Source: Candidatus Muiribacterium halophilum
GTDB lineage: Bacteria > Muiribacteriota > Muiribacteriia > Muiribacteriales > Muiribacteriaceae
Assembly (NCBI GenBank): GCA_002869225.1
Contig: PKTG01000085.1
Coordinates: 1-64,000, forward strand
DNA length: 64,000 nucleotides
Direction: 5' to 3'
Shown piece after piece: positions 19,671 through 29,313 of this stretch. The position numbers and the translations under genes are program-made. How positions within the stretch are numbered: the stretch's first letter is position 1; each line of letters begins with the position of its first letter. The notes beneath the pieces were generated by a model. The model had not been told where the DNA came from. It searched no databases and saw only the letters and a list, made by a program, of their open reading frames with translations.

Positions 19671-20294
19671 TCACAGCTCGTTCACCTTAAGATCGCTTAT
19701 CATAGACTCATATATTCTTTGGAGTTTATAATCAAACTGGACTTCATCGTTATTTTTAACAGCCTTAAGGAATTGGCTTGCTTTATAATCTTTTCCATTA
19801 AAATAATATACAATAGCCGCAAGAGCCTGACAGTATCCTTGTGTTATACCCACAGGATATCTTTTTATATACATATCTGTAGTATCCTGAAAACCTGCGC
19901 TTCTAAGACTGTTTAAAGCGTTTTCAAATCCTGCCTGAGTACCTTGGGCTAGATACATTGAACATAAACCAATATGTAATTCCTGAGACGACTTATCTAC
20001 TTTTCCAAACCATCTTTGAGCTTTTTCCAGATCATTATCCTTCAGATAACACCATCCCATTCCAAGAAAAGCTTCACTTCTATGGTCACTGCCAGGTGAT
20101 AATCTCTGAACCTCATTAAAGTTGACGGCAGCCTGAGTGTAATGCTTATTATAATAAAGATCCCAAGCATCGGCCATCATAACAGAATAATCCTTTTCAC
20201 CGTTGATAGAACCAACCATATCTCCACCACCGTTAGTACAACCTGTTATTATTAATAATAAACCAAGAAAAACAAATATATATTTTCCGCTCAT
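19671..20294 (-). CDS. TPR-like lipoprotein
   Basis: 207 residues. Signal and lipobox LLLIITGC mark it as a lipoprotein. The mature part holds helical pairs resembling tetratricopeptide repeats (DAWDLYYNKHYTQAAVNFNEVQRLSPG, AFLGMGWCYLKDNDLEKAQRWF). Such proteins scaffold envelope complexes. The ATG overlaps the stop of the zinc protease gene (ATGA), so it is the third gene of an operon with the protease and its dead homologue. Function is unknown. Confidence 0.75.
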   Translation of the reverse strand: MSGKYIFVFLGLLLIITGCTNGGGDMVGSINGEKDYSVMMADAWDLYYNKHYTQAAVNFNEVQRLSPGSDHRSEAFLGMGWCYLKDNDLEKAQRWFGKVDKSSQELHIGLCSMYLAQGTQAGFENALNSLRSAGFQDTTDMYIKRYPVGITQGYCQALAAIVYYFNGKDYKASQFLKAVKNNDEVQFDYKLQRIYESMISDLKVNEL

Positions 20295-21724
20295 ATAGTT
20301 CCTCCGTTTATTATCACTTCGCCTTTCATAAGACTATCTCTAAAATAAAACTCAACTGACATCCTGTTTCCCTTCATAATGTCTATATCGGCAGATAACA
20401 TATAAAAATCATCTCTGTCATTGTATGAGAAAAATTCAAGCTCCCTATCTTCTAAAAAGACATTACTTATCTTTGCACCTTTGATTGCAAAGAATCTGTT
20501 TTTCGAGAAAAACGGATTCTTTATCATAGCTATATCAGGAATAAGACACTCAAGAAATATGTCAGAATCTATTGCTCTTGAAGTGGGATTTATAAAAATA
20601 AACCTGATACGGTCAAAATCTTTCTCTGATGTAAAAGGCTCCCCATCTGAAATATCTACAACATCTACTATAGAGCCTTTAGAATAAAAAGCAGCTTTAA
20701 TATATAGATCTTTTTTATTATCATCCAGTAAAAGATTATATCTGCCAGTAAATTTAGGATAAAAATCTATTACCGAAAACGAAAAAGCATTTGAGGAAAC
20801 CTTTGTAATCATAGTGTTTCCAGTTGATATCTCAAGAGGTAAAAGATCATAATCAATACCCATTATGTCATATTTAAGTTCATCGGCATCGTTCAGACTT
20901 ATGGCAGTCGCAAAATCCGAGAAAAACTCAAGAAACCCTTCGTATCCGATGACATCACACAAACCTGTAATGCCGTTTTCAGTATTTCTTAAGATATTTC
21001 GTATCACTTCTCTACCTTTTCTATATATAAGATAACGAAAAAATAAATATACTTTACCATAATCCTTGATAGTCTCATTCCACTGAGTCATATTAAGATA
21101 GGGATACGATATAAACTCTTTTATATGATAATCATTCTCTCCACCACATACGAAAGTGGCTATCTCAGATAAGCCCTCATTAACCCAGTTTTCCTCATCT
21201 GTATCGTATTTAAAGTGAACAAGATGTTGCAATTCATGAGCTATTATTCCTTCTACCTCTTTGTCGTTCTCATATATCAATGTAGGATAAGTATCTATAA
21301 AAATACGATTATGATTATCCGGAAGCTGGGAATCAAAATATCCTGCATAATAATCATTAATATGGCTTCCATAGTTATCCGGAATATCATAAAAAACTAT
21401 CTCAAGCTTTTTTATCGGTAACTTACCAAAATAATCCTCAAATACAGGAAGCATCTCTTTTTCAAATTCCTGTATTATGCTTTTCATCCTATCACCTGTG
21501 ATAGGTGCGTTTACCGTATCAGAATATAGGTCTATCCTGTCAGACGTGTATAACTTTATTAGATCGAGACTTTTATAGGTCTTGTTTTTGAAATCATATC
21601 CATTTATGGTGTTTCTTTCCGCAGAAACGACATTTCTTTGAATAAAAGTAGCATCATTAAACGAAAATACCATTATCGGAAAAAGAAAAAGGAATATTTT
21701 AACGATAAACTGCGATCTTACCAT
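20291..21724 (-). CDS. Secreted zinc metalloprotease (gluzincin, M30-like)
   Basis: 477 residues with a signal peptide (residues ~1-22). The zinc site is HELQH (H163, E164, H167), with a third ligand probably E183 in WVNEGLSE, a gluzincin spacing. The length and surroundings suggest an M30/hyicolysin-like protease, not proven. The C-terminal half is beta-rich. The first 26 bp overlap the end of the upstream 884-residue gene, with a GGAGAGGAAAG site. It is homologous to that neighbour, which has lost the catalytic residues. Confidence 0.8.
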   Translation of the reverse strand: MVRSQFIVKIFLFLFPIMVFSFNDATFIQRNVVSAERNTINGYDFKNKTYKSLDLIKLYTSDRIDLYSDTVNAPITGDRMKSIIQEFEKEMLPVFEDYFGKLPIKKLEIVFYDIPDNYGSHINDYYAGYFDSQLPDNHNRIFIDTYPTLIYENDKEVEGIIAHELQHLVHFKYDTDEENWVNEGLSEIATFVCGGENDYHIKEFISYPYLNMTQWNETIKDYGKVYLFFRYLIYRKGREVIRNILRNTENGITGLCDVIGYEGFLEFFSDFATAISLNDADELKYDIMGIDYDLLPLEISTGNTMITKVSSNAFSFSVIDFYPKFTGRYNLLLDDNKKDLYIKAAFYSKGSIVDVVDISDGEPFTSEKDFDRIRFIFINPTSRAIDSDIFLECLIPDIAMIKNPFFSKNRFFAIKGAKISNVFLEDRELEFFSYNDRDDFYMLSADIDIMKGNRMSVEFYFRDSLMKGEVIINGGTI

Positions 21725-24353
21725 CTAATCTTTCCTCTCCACTCACAAATATCTTATAAAAATATATTCCGTTGTGCACCTGTCTCATATTTCTATCCTC
21801 TAAAAGCCAGGTATATGAGTATGAAGTACCATTATAGAAAAGTTCAAAATCCTTTATCGTTCGTATATGTCTTCCTGATACATCGTATATCTTTATCATA
21901 TTCTCAGATGATGTAGAAGAAAACTCAAACTCCGCGAACTCACTTGATGGATTAGGGAAAACTCTACAAAAACCTATTGCAGCCGAAGCCTGTTTTGGAA
22001 TAGTAAAACGTGCACTTGCTTTATTATTAAAATGATCTTTTGCATTTATTGTTATATTAGATGAAAGCTCTGATATAAAAAGAGTTATCTCTTTTTTATT
22101 TCCTGTGTAGATCATCTTTCCTTTTTCGTCTGTTATGATGACATCTTCAAGAGATATATCATCTATTTTTATATTTACTTTATCATCATCGACATCAACT
22201 CTTATCTCGGGTCTGTTTGTATCCCTTATGACTTTATATACACCACCTTCAGTTATTGCACTTACAAGCATATCACCTTTTCGTGTACCCTTTACAAACT
22301 TAAAATCATCGCCTTCTTTTTTAAAGACAGCCTGATTAGGTATATACTGCATAGAATGATCGATCTCAAAATCTCCTTTTACCGATGAATCTATTCTAAA
22401 CTCATTATTGTCATCTTTACTATAGATAAACTTTGCTCCTTCAGGTGCCTCTCTCATAACAAGCGAAGCATTCCTATCCGATGGTATTATATTCTTTCCA
22501 TCAAGAAATTCATGCACCTCAAAAAGATAATCCTTGTTTAAAGTAAGACCATCCTCAAATAAAACACTTACCTCTGCTGTATAATCTCCCGATTCCTCTG
22601 CCTTGAAAACACTTATATAACGATCCTGAGTATTCTTGATCTTTGTAAGTGAAAGCTGTTCTTCATTACCATCCGGTCTTTTAAGTTTCATATTGACCTG
22701 ACCTTCAGATATGATCACAGCATTTAAAAAATCCTGAGTAAACGGAGATGGAAAAACAGACATCTTCATATTCGGTTTGACAAAGTCCAGCTGAAAACTC
22801 TTAGACACTCTTGATATATATTGTTTGTATCTGTTTATAAAGACCTCTTCTGTCTCACCTGGAACATAATAATCGAAATTATAATCTCCGCTTTGGACAA
22901 GACCGTTTGATATATCAGATATTATTATCTGTAGTTCATCTCCGGCGGCATATATATCATTCCAGGTTATAAGATTTTCAAATGAGTCAACACTATAATC
23001 ATAGGCTTTTACTAGTTCACCCTGATCAAGGACTAGAAACTTGACTTTTAGTTTATCAGCACCCTGAAGTTCATTAAACTTCATACTTACATATTTTTGT
23101 GGCCAGAATATTTCTTTGACACTAAAAGCAATTGATGAACCCATCTTCAGTTTGCTTATATCCTCCATATATATTGATGGAGAAATGTAATAATCATAAT
23201 CCGGACATGTATATGAAGTGTCATCAGGGACAAGATTATACTTTATTGCATTGATATCAACTCCATAAATATCATACTTCGAGGCAATATTAGAGTCATC
23301 TATATAGATCGCGTTCAGAAAATCATTTGCGACATCTATAACAGAACCTGTTATCTTAGAATCAATGGCTGCAATTCCGTCTTCTTTTTCCTGAGTGATA
23401 TTTTTCATAAGATCATTATTTCCTACACCGGAACCTTTTATCTGATCAAGATACATAAAGAAAAGTCCTGACATAGCAAGATCACTATCACTGATCGCAA
23501 TATTGGCCAGACTTTCCTCAAACATCACAAAAGAGTTAAAAGGTCTTCTTGTAACAGCTTCAATATACTGCATATCCAGTTGGCCTGTACCTATCTTCGA
23601 AGCATAAAATGCCAACCCGTAATCTACCCATATCTTTTCCACATCGTTTTCAGGAATAGCTGATCCGATCGTTCCAAGATTATTACTTATATAATCCTCG
23701 TTAAAATGTATCATCCTGAAATATTCTCTTGCCAGTACATTAGGAACAGGATTAAAATCTATCTCGTTATCTGGAAAGAACCTGAAAAGATCAGTATTTA
23801 TGTATATTATCTCTTTCTGATTTGAAGAGGAAAAAACTGATTGTGGCAGTTCATCCAGATAAGAATAATAAGCATCTATTGGAAACCTTTTATCAGCAGT
23901 ACCGGATAAAGAGTCATCGGTAGCATAATGTGATTGTCCGAAAGTTCCCATATCACATAATAGTATATATATCTTATCATCAACATCTATTCCTGGAGAA
24001 AATTCTGTACCGAACTTTTCTCTAAGCCTTTCTCTTATCCCAGCTTGCTTTTCAAATCTTTCTACAAGTATATCTATTTTATCCTGATCTACAGTCTTAT
24101 CACTCTGTAAAAAAACATAACTATAAGTCCCGATCTTTTTACATGTAGCACTTTTTTCAACATAGGAATTGCTTGAATCAAGCACCCAAAAATTTTGAGT
24201 ATCTCCTACAGATACAGGATTAGATGTGATCTGTGTCGAGAAATCTTTTCCACGTAAGAAACTTCTTTCAAACATCATCCTCTCGTAAGGGATTATTGAA
24301 AAAGTAGTCATAAAGATAAAATATATAAAAAATATAACGATAATTTTTCTCAT
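21699..24353 (-). CDS. Large secreted pseudo-protease with FlgD/T9SS-like C-terminal domain
   Basis: 884 residues with an N-terminal hydrophobic signal. Residues ~120-260 align by eye with the adjacent zinc protease, but the zinc motif is degraded: AHELQHLVHF there is AREYFRMIHF here, and NEG is DYG, so it should be inactive. The middle is beta-rich. The last ~90 residues (FPNPSSEFAEFEF, IKIYDVSGRHIRTIKD, NGIYFYKIFVSGEE) form the FlgD-Ig/T9SS-type C-terminal domain used for sorting or display. ATG 24353 is preferred over TTG 24371; no ribosome site is seen. Confidence 0.72.
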   Translation of the reverse strand: MRKIIVIFFIYFIFMTTFSIIPYERMMFERSFLRGKDFSTQITSNPVSVGDTQNFWVLDSSNSYVEKSATCKKIGTYSYVFLQSDKTVDQDKIDILVERFEKQAGIRERLREKFGTEFSPGIDVDDKIYILLCDMGTFGQSHYATDDSLSGTADKRFPIDAYYSYLDELPQSVFSSSNQKEIIYINTDLFRFFPDNEIDFNPVPNVLAREYFRMIHFNEDYISNNLGTIGSAIPENDVEKIWVDYGLAFYASKIGTGQLDMQYIEAVTRRPFNSFVMFEESLANIAISDSDLAMSGLFFMYLDQIKGSGVGNNDLMKNITQEKEDGIAAIDSKITGSVIDVANDFLNAIYIDDSNIASKYDIYGVDINAIKYNLVPDDTSYTCPDYDYYISPSIYMEDISKLKMGSSIAFSVKEIFWPQKYVSMKFNELQGADKLKVKFLVLDQGELVKAYDYSVDSFENLITWNDIYAAGDELQIIISDISNGLVQSGDYNFDYYVPGETEEVFINRYKQYISRVSKSFQLDFVKPNMKMSVFPSPFTQDFLNAVIISEGQVNMKLKRPDGNEEQLSLTKIKNTQDRYISVFKAEESGDYTAEVSVLFEDGLTLNKDYLFEVHEFLDGKNIIPSDRNASLVMREAPEGAKFIYSKDDNNEFRIDSSVKGDFEIDHSMQYIPNQAVFKKEGDDFKFVKGTRKGDMLVSAITEGGVYKVIRDTNRPEIRVDVDDDKVNIKIDDISLEDVIITDEKGKMIYTGNKKEITLFISELSSNITINAKDHFNNKASARFTIPKQASAAIGFCRVFPNPSSEFAEFEFSSTSSENMIKIYDVSGRHIRTIKDFELFYNGTSYSYTWLLEDRNMRQVHNGIYFYKIFVSGEERLDGKIAVYR

Positions 24354-24414
24354 CAATGGTGTATCGGTCAAATATCATTGATAATTTAGTATTCAAAGAT
24401 AAGGAAAATAAAAA

Positions 24415-24444
24415 AAAAAGCCGGTTTTTATTCACCGGCTTTTT
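24415..24444 (-). terminator. Strong bidirectional-looking terminator
   Basis: 11 bp perfect stem (24415-24425 with 24434-24444) containing GCCGG, flanked by A- and T-runs. It ends the transcript of the 204-residue gene and the 28-residue gene, whose stop codon lies at the hairpin loop boundary (24432-24434). Confidence 0.9.
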
Positions 24445-24518
24445 CTTGCTCTTTCTTTTTTTCTCTTTATACGAGCTTTTGAGATAAAGATAAGACCTAA
24501 AATATAGAGATTATCCAT
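24432..24518 (-). CDS. Small 28-residue membrane-like basic protein
   Basis: An ATG at 24518 with a near-perfect AAGGAGG site that overlaps the stop of the preceding gene (TAAGGAGG), giving 28 codons and TGA at 24432-24434. The product starts with about 12 hydrophobic residues (NLYILGLIFIS) followed by a strongly basic tail (KARIKRKKERARKSR). The ribosome site and position in an operon favour real translation. No family is recognised, and with so short a frame chance cannot be excluded. Confidence 0.55.
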   Translation of the reverse strand: MDNLYILGLIFISKARIKRKKERARKSR

Positions 24519-24531
24519 GATTGACACCTCC

Positions 24532-25146
24532 TTAAAGACAATCTGTCTTTATAAGAAACTCCGTATATCTTTGCTCAAGGTCAGAACCTTTTTTAATGTC
24601 CTTTACTCTCATTATTTCCGGCAATATCTGCTCTGCTACATTTTTCAGTTCATATAATACCCTTAATTGTCTTGACTGGTCATCACTTCTTTGTATTTGT
24701 TCAAGATAATAAATACTTTGTCTTATCCGCTGATATCTTTCCTTTATAAGATCATATTTAGAGAGACTATCTCCAAGTGAAGAAATGACACTATCAGGTA
24801 AAAAACCTCTGAGATTTATCCTGTAATCTTGTCCGTAATTATTGTCCCAAATCCCATCTGCTGAATAGAAACACATCTCTAAAGAAATAGTATCTCTACT
24901 TACCCGAAACATAAAAGAATTTCTATAACCATGAATATCTTTTATGTCCTGCCATCCGTTTCTACCAAAATGAAGATAGATATCGCTTCTTTTTATTGAA
25001 CCATTATAGATTATTTCGATATCGATGATATCACCTAAGGCATTTTCAATGACATCACATTGACCTATTGAATATCTATATTCCTTAGCAGAGATAATAA
25101 TAGTTAAAAAAATTATCATTGTAAGTATTATTTTTGTTCTTTTCAT
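24532..25146 (-). CDS. Secreted protein of unknown function
   Basis: 204 residues from ATG 25146, which has an AGGAGG site; a longer in-frame reading to 25254 lacks support. A signal peptide (MKRTKIILTMIIFLTIIISA) is followed by a domain resembling a carbohydrate-binding beta-sandwich of the CBM25 type (IEIIYNGSIKRSDIYLHFGRNGW), with later helical sequence. The CBM comparison is a reading by eye. It shares a transcript with the 28-residue gene downstream. Confidence 0.6.
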   Translation of the reverse strand: MKRTKIILTMIIFLTIIISAKEYRYSIGQCDVIENALGDIIDIEIIYNGSIKRSDIYLHFGRNGWQDIKDIHGYRNSFMFRVSRDTISLEMCFYSADGIWDNNYGQDYRINLRGFLPDSVISSLGDSLSKYDLIKERYQRIRQSIYYLEQIQRSDDQSRQLRVLYELKNVAEQILPEIMRVKDIKKGSDLEQRYTEFLIKTDCL

Positions 25147-25373
25147 AAAAAACCTCCTTTTTTCTATTGCTTTTATATTTACAAAGAGTGTGCCAAAAAT
25201 ATTAAACACTTTGATTATATTATTTTTTTGGCTCCTGTTTTGCTTTTCAGACACGTTAATAAAATATTTTTTTTTATTTTTTCGATTTTGCCGAAAATAA
25301 TAGTTTGTAAAAAAAATGTGTTATTTCAATACGAATATTAGGTTTGTTCGAATTTTAATATATTTTGCTTATT

Positions 25374-25404
25374 TTTTTTACAATATGGTATAATCTTGTC
25401 TATG
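25374..25404 (+). promoter_or_regulatory. Likely leaderless promoter of adenylate cyclase
   Basis: TATAAT at 25389-25394 ends 7 nt before ATG 25402. A TTGCTT about 18 nt upstream may be the -35. There is no Shine-Dalgarno, so the transcript would begin at the start codon. Confidence 0.45.
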
Positions 25405-26487
25405 AAAGATTATTTAAAGGATTTCAACTGGAAACGTCTTCGTTTTATCAGAAAGCTCGACATAATAACAGATATTTACAATGATCCCGTAGAGATATTC
25501 ACTAAATCGACTTCACTACTTGGAAAGTACCTTCCTTTTCAGTATTGTATACTTAAAATGAAAAACATATGTGGAAAGGATCAGGAATTTTTTTCAGATG
25601 ATATAGCTAAAAATCTTTTTAATGATCTGCCGCAGGGTTCTGGTAAAAAAAACGACATCATAATATCAGGACTTCATGCATATATAAGACCTCTAAAATT
25701 AAAAGATATAGCAGATTCAGAAAAACATAAGTATGTTTTCGGTAATTTTATCTTTTTTTTCGATCACAGACTTTGTTTTAATGAAAGACTTATTCTAAGA
25801 GATTTTATTGACTTCATCAACGACTCCCTATTTCTGCTTGGAAAACTCGATCATATGAAAAATATGTTCTCAAAATATATTCCTGGTTCACTTGTAGAAA
25901 AGATAGAGGATATAAAAGATATCAATAATCTTTTAAAAGGTAGTCGTGAGGAGATAGCTGTTCTTTTTGCTGATGTAAGAGGCTTTACCTCATACTCTGA
26001 AAAGAACCCTCCCGAGAAGGTAATAGGGTTTCTTAATAAGCTTTTTAGGATAATCATTAGCGAAGTGTTTGCTGAAAAAGGTATGGTTGATAAGTTTATA
26101 GGTGATGCTGCAATGGCAATATTTGGAGCACCAGTGAAATACGACGAACCTTTTAAGAATGCCATAAACTGTGCTTTAAACATTCAGGATTCATTAAAAG
26201 AACTTTTAAGATCTTATCCTGAACTTGGTGTTGGAATAGGAATCAACTTTGGAAGTGCTATCACAGGAAACATTGGTTCAATTGAAAGACTGGAATATAC
26301 AGCAATTGGCGATGTCATAAACACAGCATCAAGATTGGAAGGGGTAGCAAGAAAGGGTGAGATACTTATACCCGAAAAGCTTGCTGAACTCGCTGAAAGA
26401 TATTTTATAGTTGAAAATATTGGATCACACAGTTTAAAAGGAAAATCAAACCCTGTCTTCATCTATAATGTAAAAAAAAGAAAGTGA
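25402..26487 (+). CDS. Class III adenylate cyclase
   Basis: 361 residues. The C-terminal half is a class III nucleotidyl cyclase: metal Asp in VLFADVRGFTSYSEKNPPE, the second metal Asp and adenine-selecting Lys in VDKFIGDAAMAIFGAP, the Asp in EYTAIGDVINTASRLEG, and the transition-state Asn and Arg in NTASR. These residues favour ATP over GTP. The first ~160 residues are a soluble sensor-like region with a GAF-like appearance, unassigned. A cyclic-nucleotide-binding protein is encoded 1.2 kb away, consistent with local cAMP signalling. It converges on the barrel gene. Confidence 0.9.
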   Translation: MKDYLKDFNWKRLRFIRKLDIITDIYNDPVEIFTKSTSLLGKYLPFQYCILKMKNICGKDQEFFSDDIAKNLFNDLPQGSGKKNDIIISGLHAYIRPLKLKDIADSEKHKYVFGNFIFFFDHRLCFNERLILRDFIDFINDSLFLLGKLDHMKNMFSKYIPGSLVEKIEDIKDINNLLKGSREEIAVLFADVRGFTSYSEKNPPEKVIGFLNKLFRIIISEVFAEKGMVDKFIGDAAMAIFGAPVKYDEPFKNAINCALNIQDSLKELLRSYPELGVGIGINFGSAITGNIGSIERLEYTAIGDVINTASRLEGVARKGEILIPEKLAELAERYFIVENIGSHSLKGKSNPVFIYNVKKRK

Positions 26488-26504
26488 TCAAATAAAATAT
26501 ATAA

Positions 26505-27593
26505 TCATCTGAAATAGGTCCTAAAACCAAATGAAAAGATAATATTCTGAGGATCCACTTTATAAATAGAACCATCTATATTGTATTCAATTATACCCGC
26601 TGAGAAAAGAGTCATCTCACCATATAAAAAAAAATCCTTTTTCTCATGAAATTCCATTCCAGCTGTAAATACTGGGCAGTATGTCTCGTCTTCGACCTTG
26701 TTTTTTCCAGTATTCTTATCATTGTATTCATGTATGGTCAAAAACCTTGATATACCTACACAAACATACGGTATAAACCTATTAAACCGAGGAAGATTTA
26801 ATTTTAGACTTGCTGTAATAGGTTTAATAGAATAAGAATAGGTCTCAACTGCTGTGCTATCAAAAAAACCACCTTTTCCTTTTGATTCCCAAATATAACC
26901 TCTGAAATCAAAAGCTGTCTTTGATGTTCTCTGATATCCTATTCCAAAATCATAAATACTATCCTCACCGCTATATGATAATGAGGTAGCTTTTGTCTCA
27001 TAGATACCCGCTGCTGCCGAAAAATAATTTTTATTTGTAAGATCTATTGGCATATAGGTATACAATCCTCGAGCCCTTCTGAACGCTCTTGGTCTTACGG
27101 GTTCTTTATTAATAAATCTTGAATCTACATTAAAATAGTCATACTCCTTGGAATCTTTCTCTTTAATAAGATCAGCTGCTTTGACATAATTATCCTTATC
27201 ATAACTTTCAGCTGTTATTCTCTGTTTTTTTGAAGGTCCTATAAACTCATCTGTTGAAAGTAGTATATCAAGTCTTCCCTGGATCTTCTGAGTGTCGATC
27301 TTTGATACTATAAGAAGCTCGTCGTGATATAGGTTAAGCATCTCCCTACATTGAAAAAGTATTTCTTTTGAAAATGTGCCTTCACGACTACTGTATACCC
27401 TTTGAAGTATCTCGGAGAGCATTGTCGCAATCTCAAGGTCTTTAAAAGCTTTTGTATTTTCATATAGATCACTATTGTTTATTATGTAACCTCTTCTATA
27501 AAAATAATCAAGATACTTTGCCTGATCAAGTGAAAAAACAAATATAGTGTTAAAAACAAGAACAAATATTAGAAAGATAATCTTTTTATTCAT
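26505..27593 (-). CDS. Outer-membrane beta-barrel-like secreted protein
   Basis: 362 residues. A signal peptide (KKIIFLIFVLVFNTIFVFS) is followed by a helical N-terminal region, then from about residue 175 regular amphipathic strands (YFSAAAGIYETKATSLSYSG, FFLYGEMTLFSAGIIEY) and a terminal strand IIFSFGFRTYFR. This is the pattern of a small OmpW/porin-like barrel. No family named. It is followed upstream by the cyclic-nucleotide-binding gene on the same strand. Confidence 0.65.
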   Translation of the reverse strand: MNKKIIFLIFVLVFNTIFVFSLDQAKYLDYFYRRGYIINNSDLYENTKAFKDLEIATMLSEILQRVYSSREGTFSKEILFQCREMLNLYHDELLIVSKIDTQKIQGRLDILLSTDEFIGPSKKQRITAESYDKDNYVKAADLIKEKDSKEYDYFNVDSRFINKEPVRPRAFRRARGLYTYMPIDLTNKNYFSAAAGIYETKATSLSYSGEDSIYDFGIGYQRTSKTAFDFRGYIWESKGKGGFFDSTAVETYSYSIKPITASLKLNLPRFNRFIPYVCVGISRFLTIHEYNDKNTGKNKVEDETYCPVFTAGMEFHEKKDFFLYGEMTLFSAGIIEYNIDGSIYKVDPQNIIFSFGFRTYFR

Positions 27594-27691
27594 AATCCCC
27601 TTTTTTCCTTTATAAGAAGCAGTTCAGAGAAATGCTAATTGGTCATAGGGGTAGTATCGGTATTTTTTTCAAAAAAAAGAAGGTAATAGAA

Positions 27692-28090
27692 TTAATGCTC
27701 CTTAAAATATATATCGTGATCATCTATTTTGCATTTCAATTCGACAAATTTAGAAGTTGTATCAACCAGTCTTTTTGCGAGAACTTTAGCGAGTTTATGT
27801 CCTATCTCCGGATGTTCACCTATGATCTTCTGAAAATCACAGTCAGGTATTATAAGTATCTCCGCCTTTGTCTTTGTCTTTACAGAAGCAGTTCTTGCAA
27901 TCCCAAGTAGCGCTGATATCTCACCAAAAAAAGACCCAGACTGCTTTATAGTGTTCACGATCTTATTACCTTTTATAACTTCAAGCTCTCCACTGAGTAG
28001 AATAAAAGTCTCTTTTCCTATCTGTCCTTCTGTAAAAAGAAATCTACCAGGACTATATTCTCTTTTGTATTTTCTTAATTTATTAAACAT
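27692..28090 (-). CDS. Stand-alone cyclic nucleotide-binding domain protein
   Basis: 132 residues, almost entirely a cNMP-binding fold. The phosphate-binding cassette reads FFGEISALLGIARTAS, with the canonical Gly-Glu and Arg that hold the cyclic phosphate; strands GRFLFTEGQIGKETFILLSGELEVI precede it. There is no DNA-binding domain, so it may act as a protein-protein switch. An AGGAG site lies upstream. The adenylate cyclase nearby is a candidate source of ligand. Confidence 0.88.
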   Translation of the reverse strand: MFNKLRKYKREYSPGRFLFTEGQIGKETFILLSGELEVIKGNKIVNTIKQSGSFFGEISALLGIARTASVKTKTKAEILIIPDCDFQKIIGEHPEIGHKLAKVLAKRLVDTTSKFVELKCKIDDHDIYFKEH

Positions 28091-28128
28091 TAATTATGCT
28101 CCTAAAAAACTCTTTTATAATAAGGATT

Positions 28129-29250
28129 TTATTCTACCCTTATTATATTATAAATAAATTTTGTTAGTTTTGTCATATCTTTTTCACTTATCTTTTCATC
28201 AAACGAATGAGGGTCAATCATCCCAATACTAATGTCAAAAGCATTATAACCTTTTGAGTTAAATATATTTGCATCTGATCCGCCTCCACTTGGACGGGGT
28301 TCAAAATCAGTATCTAAAGATTGTATGTTATCCTTTAAAAAATTCATCTGTTCTGTTCTGATATCGTGTTCATAACCATCAAATATTTTTTTATATTTTA
28401 AATCAGATAAACTTTTGTATTTTTTATCAAATCCTTTAAGTGTATCTTTGATCTTTTTAATAAGCTGAAAGATCTTTTCCTCATCATGAGAACGAATCTC
28501 ACCTTTGATCATTGCTTTATCCGGCACAACATTTCTATCCTTACCACTTCTTATACTTCCATAGTTAAGTGTTGTCTTCTTATCTATCCTTCCAGGTGTT
28601 ACCTTATCTATTAATCTGGCTGCGATTAACAACGCGTTTATTCCTCTTTCAGGAAAACTTCCTGCATGAGATGCTCTTCCTATTATATTAATATCAAAAC
28701 TATAATAAAAAGGAGAAGAACTGGTCAGCTTACCAAAGGTTCCACTTCCATCTAACACAGCAATATTTTCAGGTATATTCTTATCTGCAAGATCTAAAAC
28801 ACGTGCACCGGACAATCCGGTCTCCTCACAAACCGTAAATATAAACCAGGTATCCTTAAGCTCCAGTCCATCAAGCTTTCTTTTTTCAAGCAAATACAAA
28901 ACAGAAGCGATCGCAGCCTTATCATCAGCCCCTAGAATAGTATTTCCTTTACTCTTATAAAAGCCATCATCATCTAAAAAAGGATATATCTCACCTCTAT
29001 GTGAGACCGTATCCATATGAACAGCAAATGCCCAATCACTTTTCACTTTACCTTTGAGATTAATAATAATATTTGGTGAATCACTTAACCTATTCTCAAC
29101 AGGTTTTCTATCTATAAAAATTTCAATATCATTATCCTGAAAATTTTTGATAAGATATTCTGAAAAAGCTTTTTCCTTGCCGCTAACACTTTTAAATCTT
29201 ACAAGTTCAAAGAATATATCCCTTATTCTTTTTTTATCAACTATCAACAT
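28129..29250 (-). CDS. M20-family peptidase (PepT-like aminopeptidase)
   Basis: 373 residues. Zinc-ligand motifs of M20 peptidases are present: AVHMDTVSHRG, ILGADDKAA, CEETGLSGARV with the catalytic Glu pair, and the C-terminal SGGGSDANIF. It resembles PepT-like tripeptidases. The start has a GGAGAG site only a few bases after the T-run of the upstream terminator, so a promoter must lie inside or just after that terminator or expression depends on read-through. Confidence 0.88.
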   Translation of the reverse strand: MLIVDKKRIRDIFFELVRFKSVSGKEKAFSEYLIKNFQDNDIEIFIDRKPVENRLSDSPNIIINLKGKVKSDWAFAVHMDTVSHRGEIYPFLDDDGFYKSKGNTILGADDKAAIASVLYLLEKRKLDGLELKDTWFIFTVCEETGLSGARVLDLADKNIPENIAVLDGSGTFGKLTSSSPFYYSFDINIIGRASHAGSFPERGINALLIAARLIDKVTPGRIDKKTTLNYGSIRSGKDRNVVPDKAMIKGEIRSHDEEKIFQLIKKIKDTLKGFDKKYKSLSDLKYKKIFDGYEHDIRTEQMNFLKDNIQSLDTDFEPRPSGGGSDANIFNSKGYNAFDISIGMIDPHSFDEKISEKDMTKLTKFIYNIIRVE

Positions 29251-29264
29251 CTTCTCTCCAATAT

Positions 29265-29296
29265 AAAAAAAGGATGCCTAAAAAGACATCCTTTTC
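29265..29296 (-). terminator. Rho-independent terminator after the duplicated-domain secreted protein
   Basis: A 9 bp stem (29269-29277 with 29288-29296) is followed on the minus strand by a run of eight T. It lies between the secreted protein gene and the M20 peptidase. Confidence 0.82.
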
Positions 29297-29313
29297 AAAA
29301 CTATTTTATTCAA

